NCBI GenBank assembly: GCA_050329415.1
Contig: JBHJOS010000169.1
Coordinates: forward strand, 1-19,030
Reading direction: 5' to 3'
DNA: 19,030 nucleotides
Source: JANNOG01 sp050329415
GTDB lineage: Bacteria; Actinomycetota; Actinomycetes; Actinomycetales; JBBAYJ01
A program made the position numbers and the translations under genes. Shown here in pieces: positions 1-7,632 of the stretch. The notes under the pieces are model-generated. The model ran no database searches. It worked only from the letters and a program-made list of their open reading frames with translations, and was not told the DNA's origin. Position 1 is the stretch's first letter. The number at the start of each line of letters is the position of its first letter.

Positions 1-19
1 GGGACCTCTCCGCCCGCGG

Positions 20-1957
20 TCACTGCTCGACCTCGGACAGCCACACCTCCCGCCATGACAGCTGGAGGAACTGGGGCGGGCGGCCGAGGGTCTGCTCGAT
101 CCGGCGGTCCTGGTACTCCGTGAGCAGCCGGACGTCGACCCCGTCGGTCGGCGGGAGCACGTCGCCGGAGTCGGCCAGCAGGAACAGCCGCCGGCCCGCG
201 TCACCCGTCTGCTCCGCCATGAGCGTCACGTCCGCCACGGACAGGTCGCGGCTGCTCCGGGCCGTCTCCAGGTCGCACAGCCCGCTGAGCGGGCGGGCCC
301 AGTGCTCCACCTCGCCGTCGATCACGACGAGCGCCGAGCCCGGGGGGACCGCGTCGCAGACGGCGGCCATGGCCGCCAGGGTCCCGGCCCGCTCGCGTTC
401 GAAGAGGACGGGCAGCGAGGCCGCTCCGGCACCCGCCACCACCAGCAGCGCGGCCCCGACCCGGACCAGTGCCCGCTGCGGCAGCAGGAGGTGGACGCCC
501 AGCGCCGCGACCAGCGCCAGCGCCGGGATCACCGAGGGGAACAGCCGGCGGAGCGCGAACGGCAGGTCCGGGGTGATGGCGCTCACCGTCGCGTACGCGG
601 TGGCCGTGACGATCCCCGCCAGCGCCAGCGGCGCCAGCTCCTCGCGGTCGACGATCCGGCGGGCTCCGGCCGCCAGGCCGGCGACGCCCAGCACCATCAG
701 CGGCGCCCCCACCGCCCATGCCAGGCGCTGACCGAGCGCCTCCGAGTAGTCGTGCGGCTCGGTCGGCAGCCCCTCCCGCTGCTGGAGCTCCCGGACCGGG
801 CCCGCGATGTCCTCCGCCGACCCCAGGAGTGCGACCGGCCCGGCCAGCCAGAGGAGGACGAGCAGCGCCGCCGCCCCGACAACCGCGGCCGCGCCCACCA
901 GCTGCACACCCTCCCAGGCCCGCGCCCCCCGCCGGCCGTGACCGATCGCGCGGCCGGCGAGCAGCACCCCGAGACCCGCGGCCACCAGCACCCCGAATCC
1001 GGCGGTGACCAGCGACACCTCGTCCTGCAGGTCCGAGACGTACCCCGGTGACAGGGCCCGCCCGTCGACGACCTGGACCACCAGTCCCACCAGGGAACCC
1101 GCGACGGTCGCCAGCGCCACCCGGCGCCGGGCCGCAGTGCGGGCCGCGACGAGGCAGCAGCCCAGCAGTGCCGGGCCGAGGGCCAGGCCGGCGTCGACTC
1201 GGCAGGCCAGCGTCGCGGCCAGGACCAGGCCCGCCACCAGGCCGAGCGCGGTCGACCGGACGCGGGCGGCGGCCGCGAAGACGAGCAGGCCGACCAGGAA
1301 CAGGGCGGCAGCCGCCGGCTCCGAGTACGGACCCCGACCGAAGTACACCCACGCCAGCGAGAGCGCGGCGGCGACCGCCGCCCCGCCCGCCGCGATCTCG
1401 CCCGTCACCGGGGCTGCCAGCTCGAACAGGGCGATCGAGGCCAGCCAGGTCAGCAGGATCGAGACCACCATGGCGCCCGTGACCGGCAGCACGGCCAGGC
1501 CCAGCGCCTGCAGCGCGGACGGCCCGGTGAGGAACTGGGTGTAGAGCTCCGTCGATCCCGGGATCGGGTAGAGGCCGAGTCCCGTCACCGGCGACGTCGC
1601 CGGCGACTCCAGGAACGGCGGGGTGCCCGGCGCGAGCGTGCCACCGGTCTCCAGCAGCAGGCGCGCCTTGAGGTAGTAGAGGCCGGGGTCACGGTCGGTC
1701 CCGACGGCCTCGGACGGGTTGCGCAGGTTGAGGAGCGCGACGGCGGCCAGGGCCGCCCAGACGCCGATCCGGGACCGGGTCCACGGTCCGCCGTCGAGGC
1801 GGCGCAGGGCGGGCACGCTCGCCCCGGCGGCGGCCACCGCCGCGAGGGCGACCACCAGGGGGTGCCAGGCGCCGAGGATCGCGAGGGGGACGGAGACGAG
1901 GACGACAGCGGCGACGGCGACTCCCAGAACCGCCGCGACCTGGATGCCCCGAGGCAC
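20..1957 (-). CDS. Polytopic membrane protein, probable GT-C-fold glycosyltransferase
   Basis: About 645 residues. The first 500 or so are almost continuous hydrophobic segments, followed by a soluble C-terminal stretch of about 130 residues. Near residues 86-95 an acidic loop after the first helices reads GTDRDPGLYY, which resembles the catalytic first outer loop of GT-C enzymes (ArnT/PMT-like proteins that take sugar from a polyprenyl-phosphate donor). A later FGRGPYSEP segment also fits such proteins. I chose the GTG at 1957 because GGGAGG lies six bases upstream. An in-frame TTG at 2002 would add 15 residues but has no good ribosome site. The gene lies downstream of rfbA on the same strand, 111 bases away. 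An outward-facing glycosyltransferase is inferred from topology and the loop; a glycan polymerase or an uncharacterised membrane protein remain possible. Donor and acceptor are unknown. Confidence 0.7.
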   Translation of the reverse strand: MPRGIQVAAVLGVAVAAVVLVSVPLAILGAWHPLVVALAAVAAAGASVPALRRLDGGPWTRSRIGVWAALAAVALLNLRNPSEAVGTDRDPGLYYLKARLLLETGGTLAPGTPPFLESPATSPVTGLGLYPIPGSTELYTQFLTGPSALQALGLAVLPVTGAMVVSILLTWLASIALFELAAPVTGEIAAGGAAVAAALSLAWVYFGRGPYSEPAAAALFLVGLLVFAAAARVRSTALGLVAGLVLAATLACRVDAGLALGPALLGCCLVAARTAARRRVALATVAGSLVGLVVQVVDGRALSPGYVSDLQDEVSLVTAGFGVLVAAGLGVLLAGRAIGHGRRGARAWEGVQLVGAAAVVGAAALLVLLWLAGPVALLGSAEDIAGPVRELQQREGLPTEPHDYSEALGQRLAWAVGAPLMVLGVAGLAAGARRIVDREELAPLALAGIVTATAYATVSAITPDLPFALRRLFPSVIPALALVAALGVHLLLPQRALVRVGAALLVVAGAGAASLPVLFERERAGTLAAMAAVCDAVPPGSALVVIDGEVEHWARPLSGLCDLETARSSRDLSVADVTLMAEQTGDAGRRLFLLADSGDVLPPTDGVDVRLLTEYQDRRIEQTLGRPPQFLQLSWREVWLSEVEQ

Positions 1958-2051
1958 GTCGAACCTCCCGAAAACCGCGAAGCGGACAACTCGGGAGATC
2001 AAACCACCCAGGACCCGGTAGGTCGCACCGGGACGGCGTGGCGTCCGGCGG

Positions 2052-2067
2052 CCGGCCCTCGGGCCGG
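2052..2067 (-). terminator. GC-rich hairpin just after rfbA
   Basis: CCGGCCC and GGGCCGG form a perfect inverted repeat separated by two bases. Folded, it gives a six-pair stem with a four-base loop directly after the rfbA stop. There is no T run, so it is not a classic intrinsic terminator. It could stop, slow or stabilise rfbA messages before the membrane-protein gene, or be chance in such GC-rich DNA. Confidence 0.3.
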
Positions 2068-2068
2068 G

Positions 2069-2938
2069 TCAGCGCGGCCGGTCGAGAAGACCCAGCAGGT
2101 ATGCTCCGTACCCGCTCTTGACCAGCGGCTCGGCCCGGGCTCGCAGCTGGTCGTCGGACAGGAACCCCCGCCGCCAGGCCACCTCCTCGGGCGCTCCGAT
2201 CTTGAGCCCCTGGCGGTGCTCGATCGTCCGCACGAAGTCGCCCGCCTCGCGCAGGGACTCGAACGTCCCGGTGTCCAGCCACGCCGTCCCCCGGGGCAGC
2301 ACCTCGACCCGCAGCCGACCCGCCGCCAGGTAGGCCCGGTTGACGTCGGTGATCTCGTACTCGCCCCGGGCCGAGGGGCGCAGGCCGGCCGCGATCGCCA
2401 GGACGTCGTTGTCGTAGAAGTAGAGCCCCGGGACGGCGTAGTTGCTGCGCGGGTGGGCCGGCTTCTCGGTGAGGCCGAGCGCCCGGCCCTCGGAGTCGAA
2501 CTCCACCACGCCGTAGGCGCTCGGCTCGGCCACCCAGTAGGCGAAGATCGCCGCCCCGTCGAGGGCGTCGAAGCGCTGGAGCCGCGTGCCCAGGCCCGGC
2601 CCGTAGAAGATGTTGTCGCCGAGGACCAGGGCCACCGAGTCGTCGCCGACGAAGTCGGCTCCGATCACGAAGGCCTGGGCCAGGCCCTCGGGCTTCGGCT
2701 GGACGGCGTAGGAGATCGCGATGCCGAACTGCGACCCGTCGCCCAGCAGCCGCTGGAAGGACGGTGCGTCGTGCGGGGTGGTGATGACCAGGACGTCCCG
2801 GATGCCCGCGAGCAGCAGCGTCGACAGCGGGTAGTAGATCATCGGCTTGTCGTAGACGGGCACCAGCTGCTTGCTGACCCCGAGGGTGATCGGATGCAGA
2901 CGGGTTCCCGATCCACCCGCAAGAATTATGCCTCGCAC
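2069..2938 (-). CDS. rfbA: Glucose-1-phosphate thymidylyltransferase
   Basis: Also called RmlA. It joins glucose-1-phosphate and dTTP to make dTDP-glucose, the first step of dTDP-L-rhamnose synthesis, in the cytoplasm. The 289 residues are the usual length. The nucleotide-binding signature LAGGSGTRLHPIT is at residues 6-18, followed by SKQLVPVYDKPMIYYPLS (22-39). The metal-binding aspartate is in GDNIFYG (Asp108), and EKP is at 158-160. The start is GTG with no Shine-Dalgarno sequence; a CACTAT hexamer ends four bases before it. It diverges from rfbB across 54 bases, so the two halves of the pathway probably share a control region. Family assignment is very secure. Confidence 0.97.
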   Translation of the reverse strand: MRGIILAGGSGTRLHPITLGVSKQLVPVYDKPMIYYPLSTLLLAGIRDVLVITTPHDAPSFQRLLGDGSQFGIAISYAVQPKPEGLAQAFVIGADFVGDDSVALVLGDNIFYGPGLGTRLQRFDALDGAAIFAYWVAEPSAYGVVEFDSEGRALGLTEKPAHPRSNYAVPGLYFYDNDVLAIAAGLRPSARGEYEITDVNRAYLAAGRLRVEVLPRGTAWLDTGTFESLREAGDFVRTIEHRQGLKIGAPEEVAWRRGFLSDDQLRARAEPLVKSGYGAYLLGLLDRPR

Positions 2939-2942
2939 GCCG

Positions 2943-2949
2943 ATAGTGT
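2943..2949. promoter_or_regulatory. Possible back-to-back -10 elements between rfbA and rfbB
   Basis: TAGTGT at 2944-2949 on the plus strand is a plausible -10 hexamer for rfbB, giving a leader of about 35 bases that includes a strong ribosome site. The same bases on the minus strand read CACTAT (2948-2943), a weaker -10 for rfbA four bases before its GTG. I see no convincing -35 on either side. Confidence 0.35.
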
Positions 2950-2976
2950 GGCGTCACGACCAGGGTGCCGGCAGGC

Positions 2977-2982
2977 AGGAGG
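2977..2982 (+). promoter_or_regulatory. Shine-Dalgarno site of rfbB
   Basis: A perfect AGGAGG ends ten bases before the GTG at 2993. It fixes the rfbB start within a frame that stays open for more than a kilobase upstream. Confidence 0.75.
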
Positions 2983-2992
2983 GGGCGACACC

Positions 2993-3982
2993 GTGCAAGT
3001 CCTCGTCACCGGTGGGGCCGGGTTCATCGGCTCCCACTACGTGAGGTCGCTGCTGTCCGGCGCTCTCGACGGTCCGGCGCCGGACTCGGTCGTCGTCCTC
3101 GACGCCCTCACCTACGCCGGCAACCGGGCGAACCTCGATCCGGTGGCCGGCGATCCCCGACTGGAGTTCGTCCACGGCGACATCACCGACGCCGATGCCG
3201 TTGAGGCCGTGATGTCCCGGGTCGACCACGTCGTCCACTTCGCCGCCGAGTCCCACGTCGACCGGTCGATCCAGGGCGCGGCCTCGTTCGTCGTCACCAA
3301 CGTCGTCGGCACCCAGGTGCTGCTGGACGCGGCGCGGCGCCACGGGGTCCACCGGTTCGTCCACGTCTCGACCGACGAGGTCTACGGTTCCATCCCCGAG
3401 GGGTCGTGGCCCGAGACCCATCCCCTGGCCCCCAACAGCCCGTACTCGGCGTCCAAGGCGTCCAGCGACCTGCTTGCCCGCGCCTACTTCCGCACCCACG
3501 GCCTGCCGGTGGTCGTCACCCGGTGCTCCAACAACTACGGGCCCTACCAGTTCCCGGAGAAGGTGGTCCCGCTCTTCGTCACCAACCTGCTGGACGGGCT
3601 GCCGGTTCCGCTCTACGGCGAGGGCCGCAACGTCCGGGACTGGCTGCACGTCGATGACCACTGCCGCGGTATCCACCTCGTGCTGGCGGGCGGACGGCCC
3701 GGCGAGGTCTACAACATCGGCGGCGGCACCGAGCTCACCAACCGGGAACTCACCGAGCGGCTGCTCGCCGCGGTCGGCGCCGACTGGTCCAGCGTCCGCC
3801 AGGTCGCGGACCGCAAGGGCCACGACCTGCGGTACTCGGTCGACATCACGAAGATCCACGACGAGCTGGGGTACGAGCCGCGGGTGCCGTTCGACCGCGG
3901 CCTGCAGGACACGGTGGCGTGGTACCGGGGTCACCGGGCCTGGTGGGAGCCACTCCGGCGGCACCCGGCCGTGACCGGATGA
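2993..3982 (+). CDS. rfbB: dTDP-glucose 4,6-dehydratase
   Basis: Also called RmlB. It oxidises and dehydrates dTDP-glucose to dTDP-4-keto-6-deoxyglucose, using bound NAD, as step two of the rhamnose pathway. The 329 residues match the extended short-chain dehydrogenase family. The Rossmann motif GGAGFIGS starts at residue 7, the catalytic Asp-Glu pair is in STDEVYG (Asp128, Glu129), and YSASK supplies Tyr151 and Lys155. NNYGPYQFPEK is typical of the sugar-nucleotide site. The GTG start is set by an AGGAGG upstream and by the Rossmann motif beginning a few residues later. rfbC follows after ten bases, so the two are probably one transcript. No anomalies seen. Confidence 0.97.
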   Translation: MQVLVTGGAGFIGSHYVRSLLSGALDGPAPDSVVVLDALTYAGNRANLDPVAGDPRLEFVHGDITDADAVEAVMSRVDHVVHFAAESHVDRSIQGAASFVVTNVVGTQVLLDAARRHGVHRFVHVSTDEVYGSIPEGSWPETHPLAPNSPYSASKASSDLLARAYFRTHGLPVVVTRCSNNYGPYQFPEKVVPLFVTNLLDGLPVPLYGEGRNVRDWLHVDDHCRGIHLVLAGGRPGEVYNIGGGTELTNRELTERLLAAVGADWSSVRQVADRKGHDLRYSVDITKIHDELGYEPRVPFDRGLQDTVAWYRGHRAWWEPLRRHPAVTG

Positions 3983-3992
3983 CGGGAGTGGC

Positions 3993-4613
3993 ATGAAGTT
4001 CCGAGAGCTCGCGGTGCCCGGGGCCTGGGAGGTCACGCCACAGCAGTTCGACGATCCCCGGGGACTGTTCCTCGAGTGGTTCAAGGAGTCCGCCTTCGCC
4101 GAGGCGGTCGGGCATCCCCTGCGCCTGGCCCAGGCGAACTGCTCGGTGTCGGCGGCGGGGGTCGTGCGCGGGATCCACTTCGCCGACGTCCCGCCGTCGC
4201 AGGCGAAGTACGTCACGTGCCTGTCCGGCGCGGTGCTCGACGTCGTCGTCGACCTCCGGGTGGGCTCGCCGACGTTCGGGCGGTGGGACTCGGTCCTGCT
4301 GGACGACGCCGAGCGGCGGGCGGTGTATCTCGGCGAGGGGCTCGGGCACGGGTTCATGTCGCTGGCCGATGCCTCGGTCGTCGCCTACCTGTGTAGCGAG
4401 GAGTACGCCCCCGCGCGCGAGCACGCCGTCCACCCGCTCGACCCGGACGTCGGGATCGAGTGGCCGACCCGGACCGGGGACGGCTCCCCGCTGGAACCAC
4501 TGCTCTCCGCCAAGGACGCGGCGGCGCCCGCGCTGGCCGAGGTGCGCGCCGCCGGACTGCTGCCCGCGTGGGGTGACGCCCAGGCCTACGTCGCCTCCCT
4601 GCGCCGGGCCTGA
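3993..4613 (+). CDS. rfbC: dTDP-4-dehydrorhamnose 3,5-epimerase
   Basis: Also called RmlC. It inverts C3 and C5 of dTDP-4-keto-6-deoxyglucose to give dTDP-4-keto-L-rhamnose, step three of the pathway. The 206 residues form the usual cupin-fold protein. GVVRGIHF contains the catalytic His62, and K72 and the LSGAVLDVVVDLR strand follow. GLGHGFM at 116-122 and a tyrosine at 138 occupy the other expected active-site positions. The ATG start has GGGAG four bases upstream, and the gene lies ten bases after rfbB. The stop is only four bases from the end of the convergent flippase-like gene. The assignment is secure. Confidence 0.95.
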   Translation: MKFRELAVPGAWEVTPQQFDDPRGLFLEWFKESAFAEAVGHPLRLAQANCSVSAAGVVRGIHFADVPPSQAKYVTCLSGAVLDVVVDLRVGSPTFGRWDSVLLDDAERRAVYLGEGLGHGFMSLADASVVAYLCSEEYAPAREHAVHPLDPDVGIEWPTRTGDGSPLEPLLSAKDAAAPALAEVRAAGLLPAWGDAQAYVASLRRA

Positions 4614-4617
4614 GGAG

Positions 4618-5592
4618 TCAGCCGGACGGCGCCCCGTCGCCGGCGGCCGACTCGTCGCCGGCGGCCGACTCGCCGCGCCGGTCGAGCACCCGCACCGAGA
4701 CCGCCGCCAGCCCCAGGTCCACCGCGGTCAGCACCACCCGGCTGACGACGGCCACCGCGATCCCCCCCCCGGCACCGACGACCGGGGTCAGCAGGGCCAC
4801 GAGCACCACCTCGCGGGCACCCGCGCCCGCCGGTGCGGCCACCACGAGGAAGCCCACCACCCAGGCCAGGGCGTACGCCCCGGTGATCCGCCAGAGGTCG
4901 GCGGGCGAGGCCCCGAGGGGCGCCGCGAGCACATACGTGGCGACCCCGTACCCCGCCCAGGCCACCACCATCGCGAGCACGGCCGCACCCGTGCGGCCCC
5001 AGGTGAGACCGGGCGGCAGGGTGAGGGTCGGCCGGACCCGGCGGGCGAGCCCGAGTAGGCGCCGCTGGACCGGGGGTGCCAGGGCGAGGGTGCACGCCAG
5101 GGCGGCGGCGCCGAGCAGCCAGGGCCGGTCCACGGCGGCCGGTCCGACCGCCAGGACGCCGAGGCCGATCCCGGTCGCGATGTGCGTGAGGAGGAACAGC
5201 GCGGTCGCTGTGAGGACGGCCGCCCGTCCCAGCCCGACGAGGCGGGACAGGGCGGCCTGGGCGAGGAACGGCCACACGCTGCCGGGCAGGTACTTGCCCG
5301 CCTGGGTGACGAGGAACAGCCGGCCCGCGGCGAGCATCGGCGGCCGGGCGCCGAACGCGCCGAGCCACACCCGCCAGCACAACGCGGTCATGACGACCGC
5401 GACCACCGTCGGGACCACGCTGAGGGCGGCCCGGGCGACGCCGATCTCGGCCAGAGCCGAACCGACCTCCTCCCGCCGGGCCCAGATCACCCACGCCCCC
5501 AGGACCAGGACGACGGCCAGCACCACCCACGGCAGCAGCCGGCGGACCCGGCCGACCGCCGGTCGGGCCGGGGCCGCGGCCGAGGAGGTCAC
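4618..5592 (-). CDS. Flippase-like (YbhN/UPF0104, LPTM) membrane protein 1
   Basis: About 324 residues with seven or eight predicted membrane segments. It belongs to the family annotated as lysylphosphatidylglycerol synthase TM region or flippase-like. The two family hallmarks are present: GKYLPGSVW at 99-107 and APAGAGARE at 253-261. Members often sit beside glycosyltransferases and are thought to handle polyprenyl-linked or other lipids, but biochemical proof is thin. The GTG start overlaps the methyltransferase stop as GTGA, which fixes it and implies translational coupling. It lacks the lysyl-transfer domain of MprF. Two oddities are a nine-G tract near codon 276 and an 18-base tandem duplication repeating SAAGDE at the C-terminus. 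It is the most divergent of the three paralogs here. Confidence 0.88.
   Translation of the reverse strand: MTSSAAAPARPAVGRVRRLLPWVVLAVVLVLGAWVIWARREEVGSALAEIGVARAALSVVPTVVAVVMTALCWRVWLGAFGARPPMLAAGRLFLVTQAGKYLPGSVWPFLAQAALSRLVGLGRAAVLTATALFLLTHIATGIGLGVLAVGPAAVDRPWLLGAAALACTLALAPPVQRRLLGLARRVRPTLTLPPGLTWGRTGAAVLAMVVAWAGYGVATYVLAAPLGASPADLWRITGAYALAWVVGFLVVAAPAGAGAREVVLVALLTPVVGAGGGIAVAVVSRVVLTAVDLGLAAVSVRVLDRRGESAAGDESAAGDGAPSG
4636..4671. repeat. 18-base perfect tandem duplication inside a CDS
   Basis: Two identical adjacent copies of an 18-base unit (4636-4653 and 4654-4671) lie in the last codons of the minus-strand flippase-like gene and repeat six residues. Frame is kept, so it is probably a tolerated slippage event in a hydrophilic tail. 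Confidence 0.9.
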
Positions 5593-6350
5593 GCCCCGGG
5601 CCGGCGCCGGAGGATCGCGGTCTCGCGGGGCAGCGGCTGGCACGGGGTCCGCCCGTGCGTCACGGTGACGGACCAGCCAGCGGCCGCCACCTCCGCCAGC
5701 ACCGGGCGGTAGCGCTCGCGCTGGGCGTCGTCGAGCAGCACCAGACCGTCGTCGCGCACCCGGCGCAGCGCCCGGCGCAGGGACTCCTCGCGGGCCCGGC
5801 CGTCGACCAGGATCAGGTCGAACGGCTCGTCGCCCACCTCGTCGAGCACCGCGACGTACTGGGTGAAGTCCAGGCCCTGCGCCGAGGGGGACGCCGAGGG
5901 CAGCGCCGGCTCCGGGGTTCGGGGGACCGGTGGGACATGCAGCGCCACCTCCGCGGTCACGCCCTTCGCCTCGCCCAGCAGCTGGCGGACCCGGTCCGCC
6001 CACTCCGGGTGGTGCTCGACCGCGTCGATCCGGCCGGCCCGGCGGGCCAGCCACACCGTGCTGGCGCCGGACCCGAACTCGAAGACCCGGGCAGTCCCGC
6101 CGCGCCCGGCGAGGAACTCCTCGACGGCGTCGATCGCCTCGTACGTCCACCACGGCAGGTCCATGGCGACGAGGTCCTCGGCGTTGTGGACGGCGAGCAG
6201 GGTCCGCAGGTGGGCGACGGTGGACCGCGGACGCTCGGCAGCCCGACGGTCCCAGGCGCGCAGCGCGGCGGTGCCGTCGAGGGCCCGCCTCAGCGCCCGG
6301 ACCATGCCCAGGTAGGCGGATCTGAGGGGACCCGAGTCCGTGTCGAGCAC
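5589..6350 (-). CDS. Class I SAM-dependent methyltransferase-like protein
   Basis: 253 residues with a Rossmann-like methyltransferase core. Motif I is VFEFGSGAS at 89-97, the acidic residue that usually binds SAM ribose is Glu112 in DAVEHHP, and FDLILVDGR lies at 177-185. The N-terminal 80 residues are helical and could hold a substrate-binding region. The GTG start follows AAGGA by about six bases, and that site overlaps the stop of the upstream glycosyltransferase nine bases away. The downstream end overlaps the flippase-like gene by four bases. Placement between a glycosyltransferase and a membrane transporter-like gene suggests it methylates a sugar or lipid-linked glycan, but the substrate cannot be read from sequence. 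Fold confident, role inferred. Confidence 0.82.
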   Translation of the reverse strand: MLDTDSGPLRSAYLGMVRALRRALDGTAALRAWDRRAAERPRSTVAHLRTLLAVHNAEDLVAMDLPWWTYEAIDAVEEFLAGRGGTARVFEFGSGASTVWLARRAGRIDAVEHHPEWADRVRQLLGEAKGVTAEVALHVPPVPRTPEPALPSASPSAQGLDFTQYVAVLDEVGDEPFDLILVDGRAREESLRRALRRVRDDGLVLLDDAQRERYRPVLAEVAAAGWSVTVTHGRTPCQPLPRETAILRRRPGA

Positions 6351-6359
6351 AGGGTGTCC

Positions 6360-7586
6360 TTACGTGTGAGCCGACGGTGGAGGCGGCACCCGGGGACGCG
6401 GACGGGCGACCGGCGGTGCCGCAGGAACGGTATCCGGCCCGCGGCCGGCCGGGGACCGGACCGGCGACCGGACTGCGGCGGCGAGCAGGGACGCGAGCTC
6501 CGACGTGGCCGGTCCCGGGCGGAAGTCCGCCGCCCGCCGGCGAGCCCGTGCTCGCAGCGCGCGCCGCTCCTCGGGATCGCCGGCCAGCCGGACGAGGGCC
6601 TGCGCCAGGGCCGGCGCGTCCCCCGGCGGCACCAGGACCGCGGCGTCGCCGAGCGCTCGCCGCTGCGGGGGGGTGTCCGACGTCACGACGACTCGTCCCG
6701 CCGCGAGGCCCTGGTAGACCTTCGTCGGCACCACCCGCCTGGCCTTGTCGCCGGTGCCGAACACTCCGAGGACGACGTCGTGCGCCGCCACCTCCCGGCG
6801 CAGGTCCGCCTCCGCCAGCCAGGGAACGAGCCGGACCCGGTCGTCGTCGCCCGCGAGCCGGGCCACCGCGTCGTGGTCCTGGCCGTGCCCCACCAGAGTG
6901 ACCGCCAGCGGCACGTCGGCCGGCACCGCCCGGAGGGCGCCGGCGATCGTGACCGTGCCCTGCAACGGGGTGAACAGGCCGAAGAACAGCACCCGCAGAA
7001 CGTCGCTCCGGCCGGGCGGGTCCAGGTCCCACCAGGCTGCCGTCGCCCCCACCGGGACGGTCAGGACGCGGCCGGCGCCAGCCGCTCGCGCCCGGACCGC
7101 GTGCTCCTCGGTGTCGCAGACGACGACGTCGGCCCGGCGCAGCGCCCAGCGGTCGAGCCGGCGCAGCAGCGCCAGCCGCCGCCGCCCCGTCACCCGCCGG
7201 TCCACGGCGGTGTCCGCCGCGAACACCAGGTGGTCCAGGACCAGCGTGGGCCCCCGACCGAACACCGCCCTCGCGAGGTGGACGTCGAAGTGGCCCAGGT
7301 AGCCGACGAGCACCGCGTCCGGCGGCCGGCGCGCCGCCCGGCGCCCCCGGACCCACAGCACGGCCCAGCACCGCAACAGGGCGAACGCCAGCTGAGGCAG
7401 GCGCCAGGGTCGGCGCAGCAGGGCGACCCGGCGGGCAGTGTCCAGCGGCAGCGGGGCGTTCACGACGTCCACCTCGAGGCCGTGCTCGCGCAGGCCGTCG
7501 AGGAGGACGGCCACCCGAGGGTGGAGGTCGGTGCGGAAGGTGCCGAACGCCACCACTCGGCACCGCGGGTCCCGGTCCGGCATCAC
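6360..7586 (-). CDS. Glycosyltransferase, GT4-like (GT-B fold)
   Basis: About 408 residues with two Rossmann-like halves. The C-terminal half shows FFGLFTPLQG (201-210), a hydrophobic strand ending LVGHGQ (231-236), and a donor region GTGDKARRVVPTKVYQGLAAG (277-297). The usual E-x7-E donor motif is only partly recognisable, with PTKVYQGLAAG where many GT4 enzymes have a PSxxEG...EA pattern. The last 35 or so residues are rich in proline and arginine and look disordered. The gene begins GTG-ATG, so either codon may start it. It is first of a three-gene minus-strand run with the methyltransferase and flippase-like genes, and diverges from the second flippase-like gene. Donor sugar and acceptor are unknown. 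Confidence 0.82.
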   Translation of the reverse strand: MMPDRDPRCRVVAFGTFRTDLHPRVAVLLDGLREHGLEVDVVNAPLPLDTARRVALLRRPWRLPQLAFALLRCWAVLWVRGRRAARRPPDAVLVGYLGHFDVHLARAVFGRGPTLVLDHLVFAADTAVDRRVTGRRRLALLRRLDRWALRRADVVVCDTEEHAVRARAAGAGRVLTVPVGATAAWWDLDPPGRSDVLRVLFFGLFTPLQGTVTIAGALRAVPADVPLAVTLVGHGQDHDAVARLAGDDDRVRLVPWLAEADLRREVAAHDVVLGVFGTGDKARRVVPTKVYQGLAAGRVVVTSDTPPQRRALGDAAVLVPPGDAPALAQALVRLAGDPEERRALRARARRRAADFRPGPATSELASLLAAAVRSPVRSPAGRGPDTVPAAPPVARPRPRVPPPPSAHT

Positions 7587-7620
7587 GGGCGAATGCTGCC
7601 GGACGGACGTATCGGTGCAA

Positions 7621-7626
7621 TACCGT
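7621..7626 (+). promoter_or_regulatory. TANNNT -10 box, possible leaderless start
   Basis: TACCGT ends six bases before the GTG at 7633, which has no Shine-Dalgarno sequence. Spacing fits transcription starting at or beside the start codon. Confidence 0.45.
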
Positions 7627-7632
7627 CACGGC

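Noticed and set aside
1862..2992. N-terminal extension of rfbB by 377 residues
   Set aside because: It is antisense to rfbA, has shadow-frame composition, and the Shine-Dalgarno and Rossmann motif place the start at 2993.
4609..4623. Short hairpin between rfbC and the convergent flippase-like gene
   Set aside because: CTGA/TCAG symmetry arises automatically when TGA stops face each other; the wbbL/galE junction at 11865-11878 shows the same effect.
4618..7629. A 1003-residue minus-strand open frame covering three genes
   Set aside because: Only the last 324 codons encode a recognisable protein. The rest is low-complexity Ala/Gly/Pro/Arg sequence in a shadow frame of the methyltransferase and glycosyltransferase genes.
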